Assembly (NCBI GenBank): GCA_934045905.1
Contig: OW203762.1
Location: 14,416,345 to 14,480,344 of the forward strand
Length of the DNA stretch: 64,000 nucleotides
Direction of reading: 5' to 3'
Source of the DNA: Leuctra nigra
Lineage: Eukaryota; Arthropoda; Insecta; Plecoptera; Leuctridae
Shown: positions 21,401 to 30,900 of the stretch, piece after piece
Layout of the letters: every line of letters begins with the position of its first letter
Numbering within the stretch: the first letter of the stretch is position 1
Translations under genes and position numbers: made by a program
The notes under the pieces: model-generated
Database searches by the model: none
Told to the model about the DNA's origin: nothing
Seen by the model: the letters and a program-made list of their open reading frames with translations, nothing else

Positions 21401-24400
21401 TTCTCCAGTCGTCGGGAATCTTCATTTCCTTCCAAACTGCTAGTATTACACGGTGCAGCCACTTTTTTCCTGTTTCTCCTGCCGCTTTTACCATTTCCAT
21501 TGTCACCTCGTCTATTCCTGGAGCTCGCCCATTCTTCATCTCTCCCAGTGCTTTCCCAACTTCCATTTCGCTTACATCTGCTTCCTCTCTCTCCTCTCCT
21601 GTGCCTCCTTCTCCCTCTGCTCTTCTCTCTTGTTCTTTCCCTTGTTCTGTAGCACCTGATTGCACATTGAGAAGGGTCTCAAAGTACTCTTTCCACATTT
21701 TGATTACATCATCTGGATTTACTACGAGTTCGCCGTTGCTATTTTTCATCGTTCGGACTTCTTCTCGAACTCCACTTTTTCTTTTCACCAGTCCGTATAT
21801 CATTTTCTTGTTTCCTTCGAAATCCTTCTCAAGCTTACTTGCAAGTTCGTCCATTGCTTTCTTCTTCTCCTCCCGAACAATCTTGGCCACATTTATTTTA
21901 CACTGTCGATACTCTTCTGCATTCTCTGAGGATCTATTTAATTCGTTTCTCTGCCATGCATCCCGCTTCCTCCGAACTGCCTCCCTTACTCTCTCATTCC
22001 ACCACCTTGTTTCTTTCTTTCTCTTCTTCCCACTAGCTCTTCCACATACTTGTTCGGCAACATCCACAAATGCTGTCTTAAACTCGTTCCATTCCTCTTC
22101 CACCCCTTTCCTTTCCCCTGTCGGTACTCTAATCTCAATCATCTTCTTGAAGGCTAACCTTGTATCCAGTTCTTGTAATCTCCATACTTTAATCCTGTTA
22201 TTTTTAGCATTGCACAGCTGTTTTGGTGTCTTGATGTGGAAACTACCAACTAGCAGTCGGTGATCACTCCCTAAAGCTACTGACGGGTACACTCGCACAT
22301 CTACTAGGAACTTCTTCAAGTCTCTGCTCACACAAATGTAGTCTATTACAGATTCCGACACATCTTCCCCATAGCTATATCTTGTTACTTGGTGACTTCG
22401 TTGTTTCTTGAACCAGCTGTTCCCTACTTGTAAAGAGTTCCTAGCACAAAAGTCAAGCAACTTCTCGCCTTCCCTGTTCCGGTTGCCAAAACCATCTCCG
22501 CCCATTACCTCTTCATACCCATTTCTGTCTTTTCCAATTCTGGCATTAAAGTCACCCATCACCAACACTGGATTTGATGTTAATATTTCACTCTCCAGCT
22601 CTTCCTCAAACTTGTCTTTCTCTTCCCTAGGTCTGCCAGTCTGCGGGGCGTATACCTGGATCATGTCAACCGTGCTCTTTCCGATTGCCATTTTGACTTT
22701 GATTACTCTATCGTTAATCCCCTTTACCTCCAAAATGGTATCTTTCAATCGAGGGCTTACAACAATTCCCACCCCATTTCTACCTTCCTCTCCCCCAGAC
22801 CATATTAACTTGTAGTCATCTCGCAGTATCTTTTCCCCTTTACCCTTCCACTTGGTCTCACTTAATCCTAATAAGTCTAACTTCCTCTCGGTCATCATGT
22901 CCACAATCTCCTCAATTTTTCCTGTTAGTGTTACTATATTAAGTGTCCCCACTTGTATTCTTGTTGTCTTCCGACTCTTCACTGACTCTACTTTTCTCTC
23001 TTCCACACCCACCTTGTCCTGCCTTTGCCTTAATCTCCTCATACCGCTGGCTTCCTCTTCATTGCTTCCCCCTACCTTTGGTTCCTCCAGACCCACCTGG
23101 ACTGAAACTACTTTAATTTTTTTTTCTGAAAAGTCAAAATGTACAAAAAATATAAGAATGACCCAAAACCGCTACAGTAAACTTTCATCTTATATAAGAA
23201 GTCTGGCAGTATCTCATCTCGATGTGACCTTGTGCGCAGCTGGCCATGAACATGACGGCCGACTGGCAGCGCGTGAACACGGCCGTGGGCACGAGGCTGC
23301 GCGCGCGCTCGGCGCCTCTCGCCGAGTATCTCCTCTCGCGCTCGGTGGCCGGCGCCAGCCACGTGGACATCATGCGCGGGCTGGAGCACGCGGGCCTCGA
23401 GGCGCGCTTCTTCCCCATGTACCCGCAGCCCGACGTGCAGCTGTCGTGCTGGCTCGCGCACTGGATGAAAAAGGGCGCCGTGCCCATCGCCACTCTCAAC
23501 CTGCAGCGCGGCGTGAGTAGCCTACATTCAATTACACTTGCGTACTGTTCATTTCCCAGGATATTATAAGATAGTATAAAATATATATATATTTTCATGG
23601 TTTATCAGATGTGAATACTACATCACATTACTACTTTGTTGGCTGGATACACTTTTATTTTAAATTCATTTCTGCTTAAAAGTTCTGAAGTTATGGTCCT
23701 CAAAATTCATTGAACTTTTCTAACAAATTTGAAATTTATTTAAAAAATCACATTAAAATCAGGAACGTAGGAACATTATTTGCAGGAGGGGAATAATATT
23801 GTAAAATAACTTGAGCTGGAGATTCTACTTCTAGTGCCTACGAAGTCAATGTGGGGTCTGGAGGGTGGGCGCCCCAACGAAATAGTGGTCCGGGGCGCAC
23901 AGTCCTGAAAAAATTTGAATTTCAGGCATGAATTTGGTGCATTTCTACGCAATTGTAACACTTTGAGGTGATACAAGTGCTCGGCCGTTTTAGAAAATTG
24001 AGAGTTCAAAATTGTTTCATAAGTGGGTGTAATTTTGATAGGATGTTCACATGATCAGTCTGATTGTATATTAGTAGGTAGCACTTTGTAATTTTTGCTT
24101 CATGCATTGCATTGTTAATTAGGCGCCGGTTATTCTACAAAACCGCTCAAAACTATGAAATTTCCGATACGATTGGAGACCATACCCGTGAACCAATTGA
24201 TCTCAAATTTTAATCATGATTAGATAAAATACAAACTTAGGGTTATTACTTGGCACATTTTTTAAATTAAATTTCATACGGCACCCATCAAGATAAGAAA
24301 TATTAATACAGTAAACCCTCGATAGTTTGAATTCAAGGGGACCTAAAAAATCCCAGTTCAAATTAAAAAATTTCAAAATATATATATATATTTTTTATTT

Positions 24401-26784
24401 TTTTTTGAAATATATTTTTTTTTTTTTTTTAATTTTTAATTTTTTTTTATTTTAATGTAACGCGATGTTTTTTCATTATTTTTTGCCTTCAAAAGCTAAC
24501 TCGCACTATATACGCGGCCAAATGCTTTCAAAATCTTGAATGAAGTTTGAATATTCCCGCCTAAAGTGTTCCAGGGTAGGCAAACATGTATACTAAAGAG
24601 ACTAGACCTACACTTCCCCCACCCCAACACAACAGAGAGCAGTTTGACTATTCTCTTTGTGACGTGACGCCATTGGAAACATTGGAAGTGTGTAGTTTGA
24701 GTTTGTTTTTTCGAACTTTGTTCGTGATTATTTTGTCAATCATTTTGCAAAGTTCGAATTAAAACAACTGTATGCAAGTTATAACATGGACCAAAATTCA
24801 GTTCGAATTTCGAAATAACCTAAAATTCGATTTATCAAAATTATTTAAGATTGTAAAGCCTATACTGAACACTGGGACCATCCACCTAGTTCGAATTTAC
24901 CCCTAAATTCGAATTATTGAAGTTCGAAATAATGAGGGTTTACTGTATACAATTACAATTTTTCATCAAAAATCAACTACCTAATTATTACTAATTAACA
25001 AAGCTTAAAATTGAAAATGTACCAAGGGGTAACCCTCTATCTAATATCAAATACATAATGACTAATGAGTCTTTTATCTAATAATGGTTAAGATTTCAAA
25101 TTTTGAATATTTTCAATCCATTTTGTCTCCAATCGTATTCAAAAAAGTGCCAGCAAAAGGCGGCAAAATTGCTCGCGCTTGCACCTCCTTAAGCATCTTG
25201 ACATAAATAAGAACATAGTGAGGGGAAGATGGGGGCAATTTTCCCCCCATTCCCCTTCCTACGCACCCTAAATTCTACTTAAAAGTACTTAAAAGTAGAA
25301 TTTTCATTTTAATATCTTCTCAGTTATAACTTATAACTGCTGACTTCTTCAGTTCTACTTCTATTGACGGAGTTGCAATGTGCCTTCCGCAGCTTGCACC
25401 TGACAGCCTGATCCCCGACGCTTGGCACCACCAGATGGTGTTTGGCGTGGGCGTCGAGGGTGTCTACCTCACCAACCCCTTGGAGTTCGTGAGCGAGGCG
25501 ACGCTCTGGCCACAGCTGTCGAGCCCGCCGGTGCTGCTCGTGCGTCGAGCCGACGTGCTGGAGCGCTGGCTCCCCGACACAGACCTCAGGCCGCTTGCCA
25601 CCCAGCCCGACCCCGCGTGGAAGAGGCTCAACGTGTTAGGTGAGCACAGAGTTGGTGTGAAGCCACCATTTGGTTCTAATTATAACTAGAGACTCTGATC
25701 ATAACTAGGGTTGTGCAAATATTCAAAAATGTCAAATAATTCGAAAATAAAATACTTGAATTTCGAAAATTCAAATATCTACCTATTTGGAAATTTTTGA
25801 AAAGTTCATCTCTTTTTATTGAAAATTATCCTGCCATTTCTCATATGAGAGTGTTTTTCAATGCTGCCAACTGCTGCATAGTCTAAAACTACAATGGTCA
25901 TCCTTCATTCTTGGAATAATGAAAAGAGTTTAGTGGTCAATTATTTATTTTATTTTATTAGAATGTCTGAATTTTGGTTCCAAATATTCATATTCAAAGT
26001 CCAAAATCACTATTTGCACACCCCTAATCATAAACCAAAATTTTCTTATCACTACAATTATTTATAATAATAATAATCCATCCCTGGTTCCAATTTAATT
26101 GGTCAGGGGGTGGGTATTCCCACCAACACTAGGGCCGCAGGACTCCTGGAAACCGGCTGGCCAAGCCTGGCGTTTCCTCCTCTTCTTCCACTTCTAATTG
26201 TTCCACAAATTTCTTCCACCGTGTTCTGTCCTCCCACTGTCTCTCAGCCTCCAACTCACTCAACCTTCCTCCTCTCTCCAGCACATCCTCCTTGATCAGT
26301 CCAATCCACCTGTCTCGCGGTCGCCCCACTCTCCGTGTTCCCACTGTAGCTGCTTCAAACACCCGCCTTGGCACTCTATCGGTTCCCATCCTCTTCATGT
26401 GGCCGAACCACCGAAGCCTCTCTCTTCCCAGCACCAAGTGTCTCCATTCAAAACTTTTCACACAAATTGCTGATATGATTTTTTTCATATTTTGGTTCAG
26501 ATAAAGAAACTGATGAAGTATGCAGAGCGATTTCCTATTTGTTTATATATAAATATTTTCAGAGAGGGAGGATTTAATTTTTATTGACTTTGTTAACGTG
26601 ATGACGTTGTCTGGCAGGCCAAGTGGTGAACGTGATCCGCGAGTGGACGTCGCCCGCAGCCCAAGGTCGCGTGATGACCCAGCACGTGATGATACCGGCC
26701 GGCTACTCGTCCGGCATCACGCTCGCCATCAGCCGCGAGAATCCCGCTTGCAACGAGCTCATACACGCCCCCGACTTGATCTAG
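9472..26784 (+). CDS. Six-exon gene, cysteine-peptidase-like (C39-like) C-terminal domain
   Basis: Exons: 9472-10558, 11230-11382, 12072-12301, 23240-23512, 25393-25639, 26618-26784. All phases match (1,1,0,0,1) and give 718 residues. Residues 1 to about 410 are low-complexity, rich in Asn/Ser/Asp/Glu, with short conserved-looking pieces (CIYTYKGDQMADLPSSFYRL; MDFLEMDFDPG). The C-terminal half looks globular. It has a Cys in a small-residue helix start (TSACGATAVINV, Cys481), a His pair after Trp (AWHHQMVFGVG, His593/594) and an Asn (VYLTNPLEF, Asn609). Order and spacing resemble the Cys-His-Asn/Asp triad of papain-fold, C39-like peptidases, and Gln residues lie a few positions before the Cys. 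Catalysis is inference; I do not recognise a named orthologue. No signal peptide, so probably cytosolic or nuclear. AATAAA at 27868 is a plausible end. Intron 3 is 10.9 kb because of transposon insertions. Confidence 0.8.
12352..12597. repeat. Foldback MITE with ~55-bp arms (intron 3)
   Basis: Left arm starts ATCTAAAAATTCTGCACTGA. The right arm is its inverted copy ending TGCAGAATTTTTAGAT. The arms include the phrase GATATCAAAAAATTGGCAAAG and are almost perfect. The centre is short and AT-rich. Confidence 0.8.
12850..13300 (+). repeat. Divergent tandem phrase repeats
   Basis: Three imperfect repeats of the phrase TTTCGTYCCRATYGGTCC followed by CCGTT and ...CACTTCCG.TT...AAAATGG occur near 12858, 13128 and 13255. 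No ORF is maintained. Probably a decayed dispersed repeat. Confidence 0.5.
13934..15122 (-). repeat. LTR (3' LTR of the element)
   Basis: Starts TGTAGCCGCG and ends CTGTTACA on the plus strand. Same length as, and apparently identical to, 16674-17862, offset 2740 bp. Confidence 0.93.
15167..15352 (-). pseudogene. C-terminal remnant of Gypsy integrase
   Basis: Some 60 residues that read like the end of a Ty3/Gypsy polyprotein (motifs PRFHGPFKV, VYRLED and WHVKDLKPV, then stop). It directly follows the gag stop in another frame, so a deletion has joined the end of gag to the end of pol. The start of this frame is arbitrary, because the catalytic core that should precede it is absent. Confidence 0.8.
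15376..16467 (-). CDS. gag: Gypsy gag-like protein with zinc knuckles
   Basis: A 363-residue uninterrupted ORF. The N-terminal 100 residues look coiled-coil-like. A retrotransposon gag capsid domain follows (around residues 120-260; motifs KKFSGEG, FLENVQDLM, WFRSTRRNLESW and LREEYQPP). Near the C-terminus are CWNCDGQGHKSMDC (CX2CX4HX4C zinc knuckle) and a second Cys cluster, CSGCGRKSVYRANC, where the His is replaced (CX2C..C). This protein would package element RNA. The ORF stops just before the integrase remnant, at the probable deletion junction. Confidence 0.88.
   Translation of the reverse strand: MMTEADSLAELTLIRVKIVEIRDLVETYEGADDTKRTIDLKFHFINRRLRLVTNDADAVTTEKNAVLHDLEVIQTRFNTLVEAMGVFQMNHPETAVSPVIKRRPKQRPVSTWGIKKFSGEGKAPSVSAFLENVQDLMDARHTSKDDMWHEAIDLFEGPARIWFRSTRRNLESWDQLVDALREEYQPPDYDLRLRDEIRARTQGENESIGLYFSVIDNLCNRLSPKMPEMEKLDIIRRNLQPYFLEGLSLHTCYRVEDLQRFCKQLEIGRADARQFRPPPSTKFLLEPDLGYEPVKRDRPVSFAANETVTGLPSKCWNCDGQGHKSMDCREPKKVFCSGCGRKSVYRANCSPCNFRQGKGAGGR
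16674..17862 (-). repeat. LTR (5' LTR of the element)
   Basis: Same sequence as 13934-15122 by eye. It carries the promoter side for the minus-strand gag, and is followed outside by the target duplication AGAG. Confidence 0.93.
17867..19937. other. Intron 3 sequence between two retroelements
   Basis: AT-rich and non-coding apart from a tiny basic ORF at 19254-19343 (MALTSAKKQRAFRERRRI..., 29 residues), which may be a fragment of a decayed element. The stretch contains the seven-copy GTCCACTCTGTTAC motif listed separately. Confidence 0.5.
18758..19810 (+). repeat. Seven interspersed copies of GTCCAYTCTGTTAC
   Basis: Plus-strand copies at 18758, 18950, 19106, 19123, 19433 (T for C) and 19452; an inverted copy at 19797-19810. 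Spacing is irregular, with two close pairs (17 and 19 bp apart). The surrounding sequence does not repeat. Confidence 0.85.
19938..23110 (-). mobile_element. Non-LTR retrotransposon (RTE-like), apparently full-length ORF
   Basis: An antisense insertion in intron 3. It has one long ORF with endonuclease plus reverse transcriptase, a short 3' region, and a short ATT/TTA-rich tail on the minus strand near 19938-19950, as is usual for RTE elements, instead of a long poly(A). The 5' limit is approximate; no target duplication was resolved. A 5'-truncated relative lies at 26066-26488 in intron 5, in the same orientation. Confidence 0.85.
20004..23096 (-). CDS. Endonuclease-reverse transcriptase of a non-LTR retrotransposon
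   Basis: A 1030-residue intact ORF. An N-terminal apurinic-like endonuclease domain (about residues 45-290) shows SETKW (79-83), GDFNARIG (181-188) and GSDHRLL (276-282). A Lys/Glu-rich linker follows, then reverse transcriptase (about 500-800) with GRAPGIDE, FLDLEKAYDRLPR (651-663), GLRQGSVLSPSLF and the catalytic YADD (745-748). The C-terminal part carries GRERLRWFGHMKRM and a VGRPREKW motif, which I associate with RTE-type proteins. It nicks target DNA and copies element RNA in place. No frameshift or stop, so it may be active. There is no separate gag-like ORF. Confidence 0.9.
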   Translation of the reverse strand: MGLEEPKVGGSNEEEASGMRRLRQRQDKVGVEERKVESVKSRKTTRIQVGTLNIVTLTGKIEEIVDMMTERKLDLLGLSETKWKGKGEKILRDDYKLIWSGGEEGRNGVGIVVSPRLKDTILEVKGINDRVIKVKMAIGKSTVDMIQVYAPQTGRPREEKDKFEEELESEILTSNPVLVMGDFNARIGKDRNGYEEVMGGDGFGNRNREGEKLLDFCARNSLQVGNSWFKKQRSHQVTRYSYGEDVSESVIDYICVSRDLKKFLVDVRVYPSVALGSDHRLLVGSFHIKTPKQLCNAKNNRIKVWRLQELDTRLAFKKMIEIRVPTGERKGVEEEWNEFKTAFVDVAEQVCGRASGKKRKKETRWWNERVREAVRRKRDAWQRNELNRSSENAEEYRQCKINVAKIVREEKKKAMDELASKLEKDFEGNKKMIYGLVKRKSGVREEVRTMKNSNGELVVNPDDVIKMWKEYFETLLNVQSGATEQGKEQERRAEGEGGTGEEREEADVSEMEVGKALGEMKNGRAPGIDEVTMEMVKAAGETGKKWLHRVILAVWKEMKIPDDWRKGIIVPLFKKGDRKACSNYRGVTLLCQCAKLYEKIVETRLKGFVEEGLREEQYGFRRGRATTDALFAVRQLMERRWESGQVMYMAFLDLEKAYDRLPRKVVWESLRKKEVSNGLIERIKCTYERSVSSVQTDIGRSEWFGVQEGLRQGSVLSPSLFVIVMDDLLKMVEEKEGRDSRTLVYADDVLIWGESGEELQEKINRWSEVTEEVGLKISQDKSEILKMERRKTLRKRIRIRLRGKELREVDAFKYLGSILTKEAKVDAEVKARIQKAESFYQAVRKLLWNEDFPRQCKLLMYKMYFLPILTYGAVTWGIGNKERSQLEAAEMKFLRSVKGVTKMDRLRSRCIRKELGVESLSYKMGRERLRWFGHMKRMDLKRIPRQEFEETVVGRRRVGRPREKWSGLIREDVEDRQQRWQKVEADKWWEDRRIWRALVEKLEEGDEDEEEEEEDETSGLASRFGRDPRP
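23780..24010. repeat. Dispersed repeat, copy A (intron 4)
   Basis: Shares with 54880-55050 the phrase GGGGCGCA.AG.CC..GAAAAATTTGAA, followed by a similar order of motifs down to ...ATTCTACGCA. Runs of G and C near the middle. No real ORF. Confidence 0.6.
24309..24945. mobile_element. Non-autonomous pogo/Tigger-like element (intron 4)
   Basis: Inverted ends CAGTAAACCCTCGATA and AATGAGGGTTTACTG are flanked by TA on both sides (24307-24308 and 24946-24947), the Tc1/mariner-pogo target duplication. The interior has long A/T runs and no transposase. An inverted second copy is at 40047-40721. Confidence 0.85.
26066..26488 (-). mobile_element. 5'-truncated RTE-like fragment (intron 5)
   Basis: On the minus strand it codes for about 110 residues matching the C-terminus of the element at 20004-23096 (GRERLRWFGHMKRM, VGRPRDRWIGLIKEDV, ...ETPGLASRF), but divergent enough to be another subfamily or an older copy. 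It ends in an AAT-type microsatellite (AATAATAATAAT near 26066). Everything 5' of the C-terminal region is missing. Confidence 0.85.
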
Positions 26785-27978
26785 CCATCCCATTGGTCGA
26801 CGCCAGTGAGTGCCATTGTTCCCCTTGTTTAAAACTGAATCTAACGGATTAAGTATTATTCTATTTTTTAGTTCGTAAAATGAGCAAGATATCTTTGGGT
26901 TCTCTATTTACCGCAATATTAATTGAACTCACTAACCCATCGCTGGGTTCTCGGATGACTGTATAATAGATAAAAACCTAGCTTACCGAGTAAAAAAGTA
27001 GAGTTTAAAGCCGTTGAGAAATTGTGGAAATATTGTTAAGGTCTGCAGCCTGCCTCATTTTTATTTAACAGAGTTTTTCCAGGAGATCGGCAATAATAGC
27101 TATTTAATTAATAATTTCTTGGCTGCCTTTACCAACATACAACCAGATACTAATATTTGTTTACCAGCATGTCTATGCTAGCAGTTTTAAATTCCCAATT
27201 CTGATGGAATTTGATTCCATGCAATATTAATCCATATGGCCATGAATCGAATTCGAAGTGAACTGGGTACTATTTAAAAGTTCTAGAATAGGGCCCCAGG
27301 TCAATGCGGTTTTATGGTATGTATGACCTTGTATTAATATCACTGAACTACACATAACCTAGGTCTATTTCAGCATGAATTCGTAAAATATGGTTGGAAA
27401 AATATTGATGAAACTTCGGTTTGTAGTATACAAACAAGATTATACATATACCTAAAACAAAGAAAGACACTGAACTTGACTTTAGAATAATTTTGTGTAT
27501 TTGAGTTAGAAATCGTACTAGTACACACTTTCTTTCCGTAAAGTTAGGTAGGTTGTTACATTATCGTTTTTGTTATTTGGAAGAGAGCCTAATTATTTTT
27601 TACCCTTAAATTTGTGTAATGTTTTGAAATACTTGCACATTAGCAACTGTCGGAGCTGTCATATGTGTGAAGATAAACATTAAAGAAACATGCAGTTGTA
27701 ATTGTAAATTGGGTAAAGAAAAGGGGTGTGTAAACATGGCTTCAAGGTTTAACCAAAGAAAGTGTACTGCTTGTATATATGTAATCAATTATACCTAGGT
27801 ACCCTCAGACTTGTATAAATATTGTATCTAGCTACTATCTACATCGTGTAAAATAATCATTGCACAAAATAAAACTTTGAAAATTAAATAATCGTTATAG
27901 TAGATTCTTTAAATGAAAAGATATGAAAAGATATACAGGATGATGGTTCAAGAACACTGGGTTGTTAGTGAGGAAGAT
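26785..27978. other. Tail-to-tail intergenic region with two 3' UTRs
   Basis: Lies between the stop of the peptidase-like gene (+) and the stop of the kinase gene (-). A plus-strand AATAAA at 27868-27873 could end the first gene. On the minus strand, TTTATT at 27061 (AATAAA when read on that strand) would make the two 3' UTRs overlap. No ORF. Confidence 0.45.
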
Positions 27979-30900
27979 CTAGGCGTTTTCTTTGTGATCA
28001 CCGGACTCCGTAGGTTCGATTGACAGTACTTCCTGTTCGTCCAGAGTGGACCTTCGCCCCGGCTCTCGCTTGAGCTTGAGCTTCTCGCCCTCTTTCTTCA
28101 GGACATCTTTGGTCAGGATGTGAACGGGAGGTTCTTTGGGGGTCTTCTTGGTTGTCGTGGGTTCGATTGACAGTACTTCCTGTTCGTTCAGAGTGGACCG
28201 TCGCCCCGGCTCTCGCTTGAGCTTGAGCTTCTCGCCCTCTTTCTTCAGGACATCTTTGGTCAGGAGTGCTATGGGTCCCGGTTGCTTGGGGATCTTCTTG
28301 TGCTTCTTAGGGTGAGGGTCTTTGCACTTGGCTGCGTGTCTCTGCAAGCAATCACCCATCACTTTGGTTCAATTTCACTTGATAATGTGTGTACATTGAA
28401 TTCCTTTAAACATTTAAATACTCTTTATTTGTCAATTTAATAATGTATAGAGTGATCGTCTTTACACGCAAGAAATATTAAGGAGATGTATACAATACAG
28501 TGGTACAGTGGTGAGGAGTAACCAGAGAAATCACACTATGATTTTATACCCCCTGAATATCTTCCAAATCTAACTTCAACATTACGTTATTAAAAGAAAT
28601 GTGTTCAATTTCAGTAAAAATGGATTCAAGACCCAAATATTCTGCCATGAAGGACTAGCGATGAATGCCTCCACAACCTGAAAGACTGATCGTTACACAA
28701 ACCCCCAACCACTCCAGTCTCTCTTGCACAAGGCTGCACTGCAATGCACAATACTCAAACAGTGAACCATACATCCAAGTAGGTAGTTACTGGCCACACT
28801 GGATGTTTCTTATTCCTCAATGATCTGACAAGAACCATGCTATAAACACTCATGCCATTGTGTTATCGTACTATCCCATAGTTGGAAAACTTCCAAGTTA
28901 CGATGGACAACAATGACTAAGAGAAATTGAACTTTTGTCATCTGGTTCAACCTGATAGTTTTCACAATTACATTTCCTTCATTCATCTGAAAGGGATTGC
29001 AATATCAATTTGGTCATGTGCAAAGCTAACTAATAGAGGATGCATCGACTCGGCGGGAAAAACAATGGAAGAGACAAAATGAACAATCAGTCAGTCATGT
29101 CCACAAGAACATTAGCACTTGGAAGGCGGTGATATTTCGATTTTAAAAAGTTACTGAGTACCTACCTATGCCTAAGTATTTCAGTAAGTGTTATGAAAAA
29201 TGCGTGATATATCAATAATGACTGTAACCGGCAATTAAAATAAGCAAAATAAGGCGAGTTTAAATGTTTTTTACGAATAATATGTGTAGGTACTGATGAA
29301 AATTTCATAAATAATGGGTTATATTTGCCATCTTCCAAAGATAATGAACCATAAGACATGACAACACACTCCCCCACAAACCGCTCATGACGCATACGCC
29401 AGACGAAATATCATCCTATCTTTGATATGCCCTATCCTATGGTCAGTGAGGTGTCCTGTTTAGCATGGCCAGGGGGGTTATTCTAAATTTCCTTGTCGTC
29501 TCGTATCAATTGATACGGTGTCACTACCATGCTAAATAGATAGCACTCCAGTGTGCAGTGAGCCCATATCACGTGAAACGAGACGACACGGAAATTTAGA
29601 ATAACCCCCCAGGTATAGGCCGGCACATGCTAGCGCGGGTTCAACTTAGCCTGTCACCGACCTTAACAGTATTGCTAGATCCTGTTCAACTTGCCTTGGA
29701 GACTACCTGGGTGCTATCGAGCGCATCTTGCTGTGGTTGAAGCCACTTGTCGGTGAGGATCTGCGGCATCTTGAGCCTTGTGCACAACTTGGCCAGGATT
29801 CCAACGATCAAATCCTTGCACTCGTTGGAGACTCGCGGGGATCGAGGGAGAGCCACCCGCTTCTCCGCTTGCTGCAACACACGCAGCGGTTCCCATCAAT
29901 ACGTTCAGTAAAACACCTAAACATGTGTGAACCTCTGCTTTGCTACTGGGTTAAAGATTGAACTAGAACTCGAGTTTTAACGTACTAACCCCTCAACACC
30001 CCCCTACCTCCCTAAATCATCTGCGTAGTTTATGGATGTCCTCTGAAGTTAAAACAAGAAATCAAATTTAAAACACTGCACAATATTTCGAGGATGCTGC
30101 ATTCCTTGTCGTCAGGTGCCCACTGTTTGTAATACTTTGGGAATTCTTAATGAGCACTTAGATAGAAAATGATTATAATCAATCAAACATGTGGGATGGG
30201 AGCTCTATGGTTTATACGGCAGTATACATATGCACCGGAATTGCTGTTTAATTTAATAAGGATATTAATAGCTGTGTGTAGATGCAGCCCCCTTACTCTC
30301 AGTAGCCTGCTGAAGCTGCTGGGATCGAACGGAAAACGACCGAAGACCATCGCGAACAACACTACGCCAGTCGACCACACGTCCGACATGCGTGGATTGT
30401 ACGGAGTGCCTCGGAGGATTTCGGGAGCAATGTACGCCAAACTGCCGCAGAATGTCTCAATCATTTCCGGAACGCCACGTTGAGAAATCTTGTGACATCT
30501 CGCGAATCCAAAGTCGGACAGTTTAATGTTGTCGTTCGAATCCAGCAGTAAGTTTTCACATTTGAGATCTCTGAAAATCAGAGTATGGAGGTACCTAGTG
30601 ATTAATGATTCATAGAGCCAGTTTTAAATGGTGATGCGCGAATTCGCGAATTGTTCTGATTGCACTATTTTCTTCTACTAAAATCCATTTCATTGTGTAT
30701 AGATCCCAAATCTACCATTTTTACATCGCGAAAAAAAACGAAATCCAACCCTGATCGCGATATTCAACATTTTCCGCGAAATGACCACGAAATAAAGGTT
30801 TTCTATTAAAATTACTGCTTTTATTCCCCTAACAGGTCACACAACAACAAACGAAACCAGTTTCTTTCCATGTGCTACTCACTCAACCCCCTCCCCCTCG

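Noticed and set aside
20163..22815. Several plus-strand frames rich in Ser/Phe/Leu, up to 295 codons
   Set aside because: Shadows of the minus-strand endonuclease-reverse transcriptase; no motifs of their own.
23108..23598. Antisense frames overlapping exon 4 of the peptidase-like gene
   Set aside because: The plus frame joins exon 3 and exon 5 in phase with good splice sites and a continuous globular sequence.
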